A DNA stretch of 64,000 nt from the NCBI GenBank assembly GCA_012845835.1, contig JABAKD010000026.1:3240199-3304198 (forward strand). The letters run 5' to 3'. The position numbers were made by a program, and so were the translations under genes. Positions 1-42,700 of the stretch are shown here, in pieces. How positions within the stretch are numbered: position 1 is the first letter of the stretch; every line of letters starts with the position of its first letter. This DNA is from Undaria pinnatifida. Lineage: Eukaryota; Sar; Phaeophyceae; Laminariales; Alariaceae. Below the pieces are notes generated by a model. The model ran no database searches. It saw nothing but the letters and a program-made list of their open reading frames with translations, and had not been told where the DNA came from.

Positions 1-1282
1 CCAGGCAGATCAGGTACAACAGCAGCAGTACAGGGGGGGGGGGGCTGATACGAGTACTGCTTGCTGCAAAGGAATGGGGCTTGCTTGCTGCGCCACGCCA
101 GGGAGGGGGTGGTAGAACAGCAGCACTACAGACACTAACGGTGGGCCGTGAGAGAGATGCCTTGGCACGAGGATGGTGACGGGCAGTATACGTGTGGTGT
201 GTTTGGAACGATCTTGTGAATACTGGTTCGAGTAGGTTTGTGGATTTTTTGCGCCTTTTTTTCGAATTTCGCGTTTTTTCATTTATACTTGACAATTGTG
301 TAGTTCTCGCTTGCTGCGCCATATCACACGAGTTTGTTGATCACCCGGTGTGATATTATGTGATGTGATAATCATCGTCCTTCGAGTGATTGTCGGCTGT
401 GCTTGTGCTGTACTTTTGAGTTTGATTTGCGAATCGCTTTTAGACTGGTATCATCGTGTGTCTTTCCTGCTTTAGGAGAGACCCCCTGGGTGCATGGATG
501 GATACGACGTGCTCGCAACGGAAACGAAGGCAGGGGATCTCTACCGGTCGTTATACATATATAATACATAGCTTTGTACCAGGTAGTAACGGTAACACAA
601 CAAGTATACACATCGCTCGAGTAAATACACACGTGCGTAAATATCAAGGACGTACGTGGAATATCGAGCCGTATATACGTAACAGGTACCAGGTATATTC
701 TAATTTGGGGGACGACGGGGACGACGTACATAATAACAGATAAGCCACAACGCAGTGCTGTGGTCTTTCGGTGGATGTACATGTTATCGTCCGCGTTTTT
801 TGTACGCTGACACTTATCATCGCCCTTTTTTTAGAATGGAGTGACTTGACATTTGACGTGGTTCAGTCACTAAAAGAGTGCACATGTGGGACAGATCATG
901 ATCTACAGAGTAGATCGTCTAGATCTTATCTATGATATATCTGTGCTTATGATGCACGTGTTGGCGGGGATCTGTGTAGTACAGTTCCAAGCTATAAAAC
1001 ATATGTGTTACAGTTACAGTAGGCCACTCAGATCATGCGGCTCTCACCGGTCAGCATGAAGTGCAGGCCTTGCAGATGTAGACAAGGGATCTGTCTGCCC
1101 TGAAACACATAGATCATATAGATCTGAAATACACAGATCATATAGATCATTGATAGGGATCTGACAGTCCGATGCGTGCAAGAGTGGAGAACGAGCAAGA
1201 GAGAGAGAAATGGAGAGGGAGTTGGGAGTGCAAGATATTTGTGGGGAAGGCACGGCGGTAGTATTCGTATACCTGATACACC
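1..1282. other. Intergenic, no gene seen
   Basis: Short chance ORFs only. Positions about 889-1165 are a GATCAT-rich block (copies of atagatcat) like those at 10940, 15270, 23830 and 47640. Confidence 0.6.
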
Positions 1283-1441
1283 AGTAGTGGTCCCTCGATA
1301 ACTCCGGTTGCCCGCTATAGCGCCTGTGAAATCGGTAGACACAGATGCTTCAACCAGTACGCCAGTGTCAGTATGCGGAGTAGTGCTGGTTGCCGCTATA
1401 CCACCGGTATTTCCGTCTGGCACTATAGTCTAGAGGGACCA
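1283..1441 (+). mobile_element. MITE-like element, GTGCCGGT family
   Basis: Left end AGTGGTCCCTC, right end GAGGGACCACT, so terminal inverted repeats are visible. The inside alternates CCGGTTGCCCGCTATAG-type segments. Same family as copies listed at 2754, 12008, 28563, 31391 and others. Confidence 0.75.
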
Positions 1442-2753
1442 CTGCTACTGGGAACTAGTACTACTGTAGTGCTACTACTGTAGTGCTACTGCTGCTGTAG
1501 TGCGATGCGTTTGAAGCCAGACTTGGCATGGTTGCAGGCGGGAAACCCGGAATTGGGGTTGGGAAACAGAGTGATATCCGGTCTACACACGTAGCCTATT
1601 AATAATAAGGAACATGGTAAATGAGAAAGCCAGACTGATTTTTCTAGGAGTGTAAGAAATTCGGGAGCGGTTATACTGAAGTTAGTTTGTAACGCACCCT
1701 CTCCCAAATACGAAACCCAGCCTGGCTCTGTTTCAGTTTCTTATTACGTAGGTGCCCTGTATTATACTGTACTGTATTCGATGCAGGGTACTCGTGTATA
1801 GTTATTCTGGCGTGGTGTACGTACTGGGGGGGGGGTACCCATGTCATGGGCGGCCGTAGTTGGGGGGGGGGGGGGCTTAAGTGGAGCTCGAGCTCTTGAC
1901 GATACAAAACTCGACAAAGAATGTTTTGCTGTTTTTTCCCGAGTGAGATAATAATGGATGGTGTTTTGCGTTTTGCGTGGTGGTGGGTTGAGGTTTCATG
2001 TGAGACGGTTATCAATAGTAATATATCCCAATACGTACAATGCGATGTTAAATCGACAATAAACTATAGTATAACTCAGAAGTATACCAGTATTATAGTG
2101 AGAAGAGCAGGTGGTGCGATGATCATTCGTTTCGACCAGGGTAAGGTTGTAACAGCGCAAGCTGGGTGTCAGCGAAGATAACGAAGATTATCGTCGACGC
2201 GCTGATGTGAGCAACTTCGCAGGTTTGGTGGTGGTACTCGCATCACGCGGGGTAGCTCGTATCATTCGGGGGTGGGATTAGCGCGCGATCACGCGCCCCT
2301 GACGACTGACTTGGGGGATGGGGTGTATGAGAAGGGAAGGGCTGTAGAGAAAGGGAAGGGGGGGGTGAAATCGATGTATGATCGTGGGCTCTAGCACTCT
2401 TGCGAGAACTCGATATGGCGACATATCTCGAAATGATGTTCCTTGCACGCGTTACACAACTACTCACCACACTACACTACGGCTATGTACCAGCAAGAAT
2501 CGTGTAGCACGCAAGATACACGCCGCCTCAGACGGGTTCCCAAGCTGGTCTTGTCGACATATCTCGAAGATATCTTGCCAAATGTCCCGTTTTCGTTGTT
2601 TGTGCCTCCCACGTGTTGGAGCAAACAGGCTCGGATTTTTTTTCCCAGGATGTGGTATCAGGCGTGTTATGCGGTATTTGTTTCCGGTGGGTGCTTTTGG
2701 CCGTGGTACCGCCGCCGCTATTAGTAAAACCGCTCCAATATTGTACGGTACAG

Positions 2754-2931
2754 TAGTGGTCCCTCTGTAGTGCCGGTTGCCCGCTATGGTGCCATTAAAA
2801 TCGGTTGGCACGAATGAGAACAACCAGTAGTGGCAGTGTGCGGAGTAGTGCCGGTTGCCGCTATAGTGCGGGAATTTCCTGCTATTAATACCACATACCG
2901 GCGCTGTAGAGGGACCCGCTGCTACTGTAGC
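2754..2931 (+). mobile_element. MITE-like element, GTGCCGGT family
   Basis: Runs from AGTGGTCCCTCTGTAGTGCC to CGGCGCTGTAGAGGGACCC, with the internal GGCACxxATGxGAACAACCAGTAG segment seen in other copies. Confidence 0.75.
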
Positions 2932-3169
2932 TGGAGGCAGCAGAAAGGCTAGGATAAGCCTTCAGTTGTTCCTCCAGGTCTAGGCCCATCGATGTACGAC
3001 CCGACGCATACCGAAAAGCAACTGCTAAAAATGGCGTTGTTTTGGCGTGCGGAATCGATGGGCCGTAGAGCTTCCAATTCGACACGTGATATTCGTACAT
3101 ACTTGTACCTCCTGTATTGACGTCTAACACTGTTGTACATAGGGCGTGCGTCTGCTTGATGTGACGATT

Positions 3170-3330
3170 GAATAGTGCCTATTGCCGGTATAGTGCTGGT
3201 GATATCTCATGGCATGACTGGAATCCGCTGTACTAGTACCAGGATCGGTGCTAGACCGAATAGTGCCGGTGTCCGGTAAACTGCCGGTATTGCTGGCTGG
3301 CACGTACCCCGGCACCATAGGATGGCCACC
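3170..3330 (+). mobile_element. Diverged MITE-like copy, GTGCCGGT family
   Basis: Several GTGCCGGT-type segments and a right end near CCACCACTGCTG, but the ends are worn. Confidence 0.45.
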
Positions 3331-6144
3331 ACTGCTGTAGTCTCGTTTAGTTGAGTGAAATATTGGGTTAATTGTGCATTCCTCGTATCGCGCGACTGAT
3401 CACCAAGGACATGTAGACTTCGGGAGGGGGGGGGGGGGGGGGGGCGTCGGGGATGATCCGCCGGGGTTTCACCGGAGAGGTAAATGGGATGTATCATTCG
3501 GGGACTCGAGCTGGCCGTCCCTTCTTGTCCCTGGGATGAAGGCATCCTATTGGCTATTGTATACTCTCTTTTCTGTAGATTTTGCGGAGGCTACTTGGTT
3601 GGGTTTGAGGTTCATTTTCCTTTTATAGGCAAAATATGTCAAGAGGTATGTATGTCCTCTAAGGGAAAACGCGCGCGGTCATAAGGGTGGGGGTAGGGGC
3701 TTGCGTACCTTACGAAAAGCTAGAAGTGTGGTGTCAGTAAGGGCAAATTAAGGCTAGTGGTGTGCTGTCTGTTGAGCGGTGAAGCGCAGGTGCAGCTTTA
3801 AGCGAAGTTGCTGTTTGCCACCATGTGGTGTAGCAGGGTATAATTTCTTCCTCCTGACAGGTTCGTTTCCAGGCCCTGGGCAATGTGTTTGGTATTTTGA
3901 TTCTATCGTCTTTTGGATATTGCGCCGCGTGTACTACTGCTGTCATTGGAAAACGTTGTTTTTGGGCCCTTGAGAGGACGGGCTCGGTGTGTGTAATCTG
4001 TCTCGTGTCGTTCATTACGTTGGTTGTTTTTGGGCGTTCGCGCAGGTGGTTGGCTGTATTTGCGTTTTTGCCGGGTCTCATGCGGTGCCTTTTGCGAAGG
4101 TTCATCGCGATTAGGGTGTAACTTTGATGGTCAAGTAACTTTGTTATTCCTTTTTTTCTGGTCTCCTCGCTCCTGCTGCCGTTGCTTTGCTTTCGGTGAA
4201 CGCAGAACGCTGCTTGGCGTGGCGTGGAATGATGTATTTTCTTATGCATCCGTTTATGCGTCGGTTGAAATTTGGGGTTGCGTTTCGCCGGTCTGTAGTG
4301 GTGGACGATTTATCGTGACCTCATCATACACTCCGGCGGACATTCTCTGTTCTCCTCGGAACTCGGTACTCTTATGATTTACGCATTGCTTGATTGATGA
4401 CATGCTCGCGCGCTCTGCACGCGAAACATTGTTGCCTCATTATGCCACTAATACTTAATTGATGGTGTTGAACGTCCACTTCACGCGAGACACTTCCGAG
4501 GGCTCTTGCGATGGGCTGGCAGGCAGCCACACAAGAGAACCTTCGTCGAGTAGACTCCCTCGCCCGCGCCGACTTTCCTTCCCGTGAAAGTACCATTTTC
4601 CCCCCCTCCCGCTTAAGTTGTCCTGTGATAACAGCGCTCCGGGTTCTTTCTCATTCTGACCTTTTTGGTGTGTCGTGTGTCGTTTTGTCTTAGTGTCGCT
4701 TGCCCCAGGTTGCACCTACTTTTCCTGGTGCTCCTCGTTTGCTTTCAACGTTTCAACGCGCAGAAGGTTGAGCGGTATTATGGTATTATTGAGTACTTGC
4801 ATGAGTTAAGGAGTGTGTGTCATTTTTTTTTTTTTCAAATGCTCATCCCGTCTGTTATCTTCGCAAATTTTATTTCTCCTTCTCTTCCTCTCTATTAATA
4901 GTCGTGACTCAGACCCGAGGTCACTGGGCAGACTCTTCTCCCCCCTCCCCACTACGGTACACGCTTTCGTTTTTATCGCGAGAAGACTTGAGCCGTTTCT
5001 TCCGTGGTCGATCAGTGTCTCATAAGTTGACCCGTTTTGGGGGACAAAATTAGTTCGAATTAGTATAGGGAGGGGTGTGGGGGCTCTAAAGGGGTTATAA
5101 CCCTTTTGAGGCCCGTTTTTTTCAATAATATCGACCAAAAACAAAAGATTTTCGACAGTGTCGACCGTCTACAGGAAGAGCCAGCAGCAGTACATGCTGC
5201 ACTGTTCATAGTATGAGACTGCGGTTCGTGTGTGTTACAGCTCCTACCGTTACCCTTTGAACACACGAGTGAATAGTCAACACTAGTGAATAGTGAACAC
5301 ACTACTAGTGAATAGCGAACACACCCTCCAACCGGCGTCTCGGGCTGCTTCCTGTGACGGATTCTGGAATCGTCAAATTATTTCGCCAAATGTTCCCTCT
5401 GAAGCCCCGAAGTACGCCAACAGTTGCGGCTCAAACTGCTACATGGTGTTATTAATATAATACAAAATAACATATCCCTGTTATAGGTCGCGTCTTTACC
5501 CGCTTGCCCGCTTCAGGCACTCCTGAGATGGTTAACGCGTTCACCTACCGTCGTGGTCGCTCAGTAGTGCGGTTGGAGGGTGTCTTGCCGGATGATGATA
5601 AACGCACTCAAGTGGGACCCCCGCACTACATGACGGGATATTCGAGTACTCACTATTAATAGGACGAGGCCGCGACAACAAGCGGTTTTCACCGCACTAA
5701 ACTAGGCCCCCCATGCTAAACGGTACCACCGCACCATTTTGCGGAGGACCACACATAGTAACCAGGACCCCTACTTTGTGAGAAAAACTCTCTATCAATG
5801 ATAAATATTCAATATTCCACTGTTTTTACAAACCATACAAGTACTTGTTCCTGATTACCAGTAATAATACTATTACTACTATTAATAGGTTCCCCCGTAG
5901 TTACACGGAACGACGACTGCACCCAACAGGCTAGCGATGGCGATGGCTATTTTTTCGTATTTTGGATGTTGGCCATATAACGCGAGAGGCCGTTCGTTGC
6001 TTCCTTAATGTCTTTGCCTTTGTCACAACTTTTTTTTTTCGTGGCGGATTTTTCGTTTTGCCTTTTGCTCATCATCCCATCTTCAGCTATATTTGTATAC
6101 TTCTAAAAGGGTGCGCCAGCTAGCGTTGGGCTGCGAAAGCAACT
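3331..6144. other. Intergenic, no supported gene
   Basis: Contains poly-G at 3426, T-rich stretches and pieces of dispersed repeats: the GGGGGACAAAATTAG segment near 5040 recurs near 11555 and 15797, and the 5570-5760 block (repeated GTGCGGT/ACCGCAC) recurs at 56720-56900. Overlapping ORFs at 3.7-4.7 kb in both strands look like composition effects. Confidence 0.5.
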
Positions 6145-6251
6145 GAGTTAAATCGACACACGACGCGTATGAAAATACGTGGAAGTGTGGTGAGCTAAAG
6201 CTTTATTTTTCCCCATCCGCCGGAGGATAAAAAAAAAAAAAAAAAAAAAAA
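6145..6251 (+). mobile_element. A-tailed element with terminal hairpin
   Basis: GAGTTAAATCGACACACGAC to CCCCATCCGCCGGAGGATA followed by about 22 A. The same sequence recurs at 12898-12997 and, reversed, at 60676-60770; a 3' end only is at 45614-45660. The A tail after a near-perfect ATCC/GGAT hairpin suggests copying from RNA. Confidence 0.6.
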
Positions 6252-6599
6252 ACTTTCAAGTATTTCATACACTGGCTCTTTTACCCTGCGCTTTTTTCGG
6301 CGGAGCTCACGTCCAGAGTCGTTTTGAGGCCGTTCTGACATTCTTTCTTGCCCGCTTCAGAAAAATCGCCGCTTTTATCTTGTCATTAATAGGGTGATTG
6401 CGAGATACCAATTATTCCTGGATAGAAAACTTGGGTAGGAAATAATGTAATAATACTAGTAATAATACTAGTAATAAAGTATTGAAGCCGTCGGACGGTA
6501 CAATCCGCCAACCCACGAAAAGCACCACTTCACAATGAACAAAATCCTACCGTTTGTTTTTTGTTTATAATTTCTTAGATATTCATGTTAAAATATAGT

Positions 6600-6800
6600 C
6601 TACATATAAACACGCCAGCTGTGAATTCGATAAATTTAGGATCGATACTCATCTTTGCAAGCTGCGTAATACATCGGTCGTGGGTTGGGCTGGCCTTGGG
6701 TTGCGACGTTCGTCGGTTTCAATACCAATACAGTATTGATATTTTCCAACCCAACCACCTTTGGCGTTTCGCAAACACCCTATTCGCACCTTCAACTCTT
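6600..6800 (+). repeat. Dispersed repeat ending CGCAAACACCCT
   Basis: Shares GGTTGGGCTGGCCTTGGGTT, CGTTCGTCGGTTTCAAT and CGCAAACACCCT segments with 44240-44465 and, reversed, with the insertion at 26722-26990. Confidence 0.5.
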
Positions 6801-6929
6801 CGCACGATCTGCCCTTATACCGTCGCCAATTGCACCCGGGGCGCTCTCAAAGCAGGGCTCATCTACCCCTCCCCGCCGCTGGCCCCCAATGCTTGAGGCC
6901 GTTCTGGCGTTTTTTCCAGAGGTTTTCAC

Positions 6930-7200
6930 CAGTCATAACCCGACCCGCACGTCGGATGAGGATGTTTTCAAAATCTCGCCGGTAGGGTTCGGCCGGGTCA
7001 GAAGGTGCTCGAAATCTCACGGGTCGGGTAGGGCCGGGAGATTTTGAAAGTTCACAGGTTGGGTCAGATCACCCTGGCCTGACCTGACTCGACCCGCGAC
7101 AACTGGTCCGACCTGACCCGCGACAACTGGTCCGACCTGACCCGCCACAAGTGACCCGACCTGACCCGCGAAAAGTGAACCGACCCGACTCGACCCGTGA
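6930..7200 (+). repeat. GACCCG/CGGGTC degenerate repeat block
   Basis: Many copies of CCTGACCCGCGA-like words. The same vocabulary appears at 18905-19150, 23640-23750 and 53600-53790. Confidence 0.6.
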
Positions 7201-8285
7201 AAAAGCCAATATTTTTCTTGCCCGCTTCAGAGTATCTGTTTTTTGTTTATATGCTTATTCATCCCTTCAGCTCCTGGCGCCTATCCCCGCCTTTCTTTTG
7301 TCGTACCCCACATCCGGGGTCTAAACCCCCCCCCCCCCCCCCCCCTTCCGCGCTAGTTTACGCGCCTCGAGTTTTTTCTTCGCTCGAGGGGTTAGCACAT
7401 CCTTCGCTCGTCGCAACTCACAACGATAGAGAGAGAGGCCGTTCGGGCGTCATATCGTGCCCGCTCCCGAAGCATTCCGTTGTATTATATTGTTCCTTCA
7501 GCTCTTCGACGCTCTATCCTAGCGTTTCTTTCGTCGCATCCCCCATGCCGGGTCTCAAAAGTCTCAAAACAGCGCTCCTCTCCCCTTCCCCGCGTATGGC
7601 GCGTGACTTCGTTTACGCGCCTTGTGCATATTTCAATAACCTCAGCCGTGAGATCGAAGACTTCGTCGAAACTCATTTTGACAACGCGAAAGCAAAACAA
7701 TTTTACAGAATTCCAAAAGACTTCTCAGTTGAAATGAGGTGATGCGTGTTGTCTCGGGAATAGACTACCGGTACGTGATAGTCTTCTGTATATTCTCAAG
7801 AGAGACATCTTCATGTCGACGGTCCTCTGCCGAATTACGCCACCGCAGAACACTACAACACCACCAGTGATGCGTCATGGGAATCTCAACCTTGCGCCAT
7901 ATTTCTGCGTGCGTCCTCCACTAGGGTGTCATGTGTATTCCTCAGGGTTGGAGTGTTATAACTAAATAACTACACAATAATCGACCTCGTCACTAGCGCG
8001 TCAAATCAATACTATTTCCGACTAAAAATCAATGCTGTTTTTGACGACAGCGAGCAAAATCGATGCTATTTTCAACTACAGCGAGCGAAACCAATGTTAT
8101 GTTCAACTATAACGAGCAAAATCAATGCCATTTTCGACTATAACGCGCAAATCAACGCTATGTCCGACTACCGTATAGTACTGCCCCCACAAGGTGAAGG
8201 GGCAACGGAGACACCACGACGGTAGCCCCCCTCTTCAACTACCCCCCTTCCCGAGGGTGAGCGGGCGCTAGGGTTCGCGCTTGCG
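7201..8285. other. 3' flank of MCM5, no gene
   Basis: Degenerate repeated segments (GCCCGCTTCAG-type words, AGCGAGCAAAATCAATGC-type words at 8010-8170). An open plus-strand frame at 7197-7742 lacks an ATG start and crosses a poly-C run. Confidence 0.5.
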
Positions 8286-39540
<31,255 letters not shown>

Positions 39541-39652
39541 GCTTTCGTTGCTGCAAACGTTGGAGGTACGAGATGGGTCTTGCTGAAGGCGTTGCTGCCG
39601 TGTTCAGAGCAGATATGTGAAGTTGCTGCAAGGTGCTCCTCGTTCGAGGGTT
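39541..39652. promoter_or_regulatory. Putative divergent promoter region
   Basis: About 112 bp separate the MCM5 start codon on the minus strand from the first supported in-frame ATG of the plus-strand gene. Both genes must therefore be transcribed from a shared or overlapping promoter region, and parts of it may lie inside either gene. I see no TATA box and no clear E2F-type site. Confidence 0.5.
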
Positions 39653-39748
39653 ATGTCGCTCGATGCTCTCGGCCCTAGATTGTATCGATTGGCCAAAGCG
39701 AACCAGGTTTCGTTCCAGCGAAGAGGGACTCAGCGTGACCAGCCTTGT
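39653..39748 (+). CDS. Coiled-coil gene, candidate exon 1
   Basis: ATG at 39653, 32 codons (MSLDALGPRLYRLAKANQ at its start), donor GTGAGA, phase 0. The frame stays open back to 39587. An alternative 5' end is ATG 39539 plus a 42-nt intron; that ATG overlaps the MCM5 ATG on the other strand. Confidence 0.45.
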
Positions 39749-42700
39749 GTGAGAGCCCGGAGTCGGGCGCTTGCAACAAAGTCTCGGCACACCGGGCGCG
39801 TGGCAGCCCTACCTCCCTCGAATTCAAAAAATCGAATTGCCCCTTGAAAAAACGCCACGCAGGCCACCACAAGATCCGTTCAGCCCAAGTTGTGCACAAT
39901 CGTTGCTTGCCATGATCCATAAATGGAGCTCATCGACATCCCGCCTGGCAGACAAGTCCGCAACCTCCAGCTGGATATGTTGAGAGATGACCTTGACGGT
40001 GTACGAGGAGAAATTGCATCACTTATTGGGCACATTGAGGGTTTGAGAGAAGATCTCTACGGCGGCGATAGAGGGTGAGAAAATTTGCAAAATTGCATTG
40101 CGCTTCCTTTTGACAGGCATAATGGGAAGCAGAGACAAACTTTCTTGCTACTGTACCCGTACGAGCTGGGCGCTCGCTTTGGTGGTACGTGCTGTTATGT
40201 GGCGGCACGGCGAAGAGAGGGGGAGGGAGAGGGAGAGGAGCAACCGCCGCCGCATGCGGTGGTGGTGGATCGGTTTCCTCTATTTCTTGCGTTTTGTGCT
40301 AGCTTGGAGGGAGTATCTTTTGACATCGGCGGGTCGAGTCAGGTTGAGGTTGAGACAGCTTTTAGACCTGCAGTAGATTTGGTACGAAAATGCAGCACCA
40401 AACGAGTTTCCTCGCTCTGATAGAGAGCGACCCCGGCTGGTGCTCGTGCTACTGGTGCGAGTAGCAGGAAGGTTTGAGACACGCATGTATCGGCACATGC
40501 AGACTGCTTCTGTCGATCCCGAGCGATGTCTTACTCGTGAGAGGGGCACATTCTTACAAAAATTACAATTGCACTTGTTGACAAAAATCTCCAGAACCTC
40601 TGCTGATACTCTGTCGCGACAGGCGATGAACTTCCCTCAAATATCATGATATAAGTTCTGATAAGAACGAAAACCTTTCGTGGGACAGATGAAGCGGCAT
40701 ACCTGTGGTACTTTTGTTTGAGGGGGAACTAGTCCCGAGTGCAACGCCCCTACTCCTTGCGTAGGATAAGAGTACCTAGGAGGTACGTTCCCTATGATGT
40801 CATGGGAGTTGTTTGTCGGGTTGATAGACGAACAAACATCACGCGGCAAGGCCACTCGCAGCCTGCCCGAGGAACAACAGCGGTGAGTTGTGGAGTATAT
40901 TTCAGATCTGTTTTTTTTACCAGGTAGTCTACAGGCACAAAGAAAAGGGGAAAAATTCGTTCTTTTTTATTTTTTCACCTATTTAATCCTGTATCTTTAC
41001 TGGCGATGTGGCGCTGCTCCCCGGTGTTTGCGACCCGCTTACCAGTAAGCATACCGCTTTGCCGTACCTGACAATAAATATCATAGCGCTGAGTATGATT
41101 TATTTTGTTTTACAACGCCTTATTCGTTCCGGATGATGAGTGTAATTCCCCTATTTCGCCAAGCGATTTTGAGCGCATTGTATCGGGATATCGCCTTACT
41201 AGCCTTTACTAGCCCTTACTAGCTCTTACTCAGACCGCCTTACTGGGGGACCCTCCCTACCGTAAATGGCTTCATTTTTATCATGCATACGAGTACTATT
41301 AAGGTTCAGCATAATTGCCACTTTTCAGCCTTTTATGCTGAACGACTTTCTTTTTATTTTTGCTATCTGACGCTCTCCTCGCCCTTTCCGCTCGTCGATT
41401 GTTACGCAAGAAAAAATCCCTAGGATGTACGATGATGCGAACACGAGTATGCGCTCGGTGAGACTTGAACCTACGACCTTCACGTTAGTAGGGACAATAA
41501 TCACCACCAGGTAAACCACATGCTATTAATAGTAATGTTTGTACGTCGGAGAGACCGATGTCATACTCGTGCCTAGGTACAAGGTTCCGCTTCGGACGAA
41601 GGGTGACGCAAGGCTGATGTTTCTACCTTTTGCACCCCGGGGGGCCTTTGCCCGCATCCTTACCATTGTACCTGGTGATTGATTCGGGTGTATCGGAGAT
41701 GAGGGTAGGGACGACCCAGGCAGTATGACGTTGATGCTGTTGTAGCCTACTAACTATTGTGCATGTAAATGCTTGCCGCAGCTGCGACTTTCATATATCG
41801 TACCCGGCGTTTAAGCGTTCGGGGGCAACTTCTCAAACTGCTATTTTTGTTGTTGTGCTCAGCACATTTGATGCGCGTGCAACAGTCTACTGTTTACGAC
41901 TGTGCAATCGGTACAAAGAGCAATCTACCTCCAGGCACATCAGGTACATGTAAATTTAAAAACAAAACAAAAAAAGTCACAGCAGGCTACAGCAGCCGTA
42001 TTATTCTGCGCGCTTCTGGGGGTGTGAGCGAGCTTCTAATATTGGTGGGTTTTTGCGGTTTTGGAATTGTCCGTTGGTAGTTTGCGCAAACCCTCAAGCT
42101 TCTCCGTCTGGCGCGCCCGTTTGCCAATATCACAGTTGACATATTTCCAAATCTTTTCCGAAAAATACGATTATACACCGATGGGTGGCGGTGGCCGGCC
42201 ATGTTACGGCATTCAGTGGGTACCGGGCGTCCGGGCGCGGCCGAGCTGGCGGCGCTGATGAGGTCCTCATGCTTCTGCGGGTCCTCTTCTGCGATCGTCG
42301 TTGTCGTTGTCGAAGCAGCCGTCGCCATCGCAACCGCGGCCTGCGCCGCCGCCGCCGCCGAGGACGTCACCCTGTTGCTGCCCGCCTGTCGGTTAATCGC
42401 TCGTCCGCGGGAAGAAAACCTGAGCCCTGTGCTCAACCGGCTCTCCGAAAAATACGATTATGCACAGATGGGTGGCGGTGGCCGGCCATGTGTAGTTGCT
42501 TGCCGGCGCTTTTTGAGGTGCGATGTGCTGTTGTTATCGCCAACTGGTCGTCGCTGCTGTTTGGGGTGCGTGAGCGGGGAGAACCACACCTTGCGCTGCA
42601 GCGACAACTCCAGACGCGCCGAACGCCGACCGCCCACCAATAAGGCAGGAGAGTACAGCATGCCCTCTCGCGGCCTGCGGTTTTGTGTTGGACAAACCGC

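Noticed and set aside
3734..4249. 171-codon minus-strand open frame, with overlapping plus-strand frames
   Set aside because: Several frames on both strands are open together, there is no recognised motif, and no splice-compatible neighbours were found; composition explains it.
7197..7742. 181-codon plus-strand open frame
   Set aside because: It lacks an ATG start, crosses a poly-C run, and is built from degenerate repeated segments.
41456..41520. Possible tRNA on the minus strand
   Set aside because: A B-box is present but the acceptor stem does not pair; better explained as the head of a SINE-like element.
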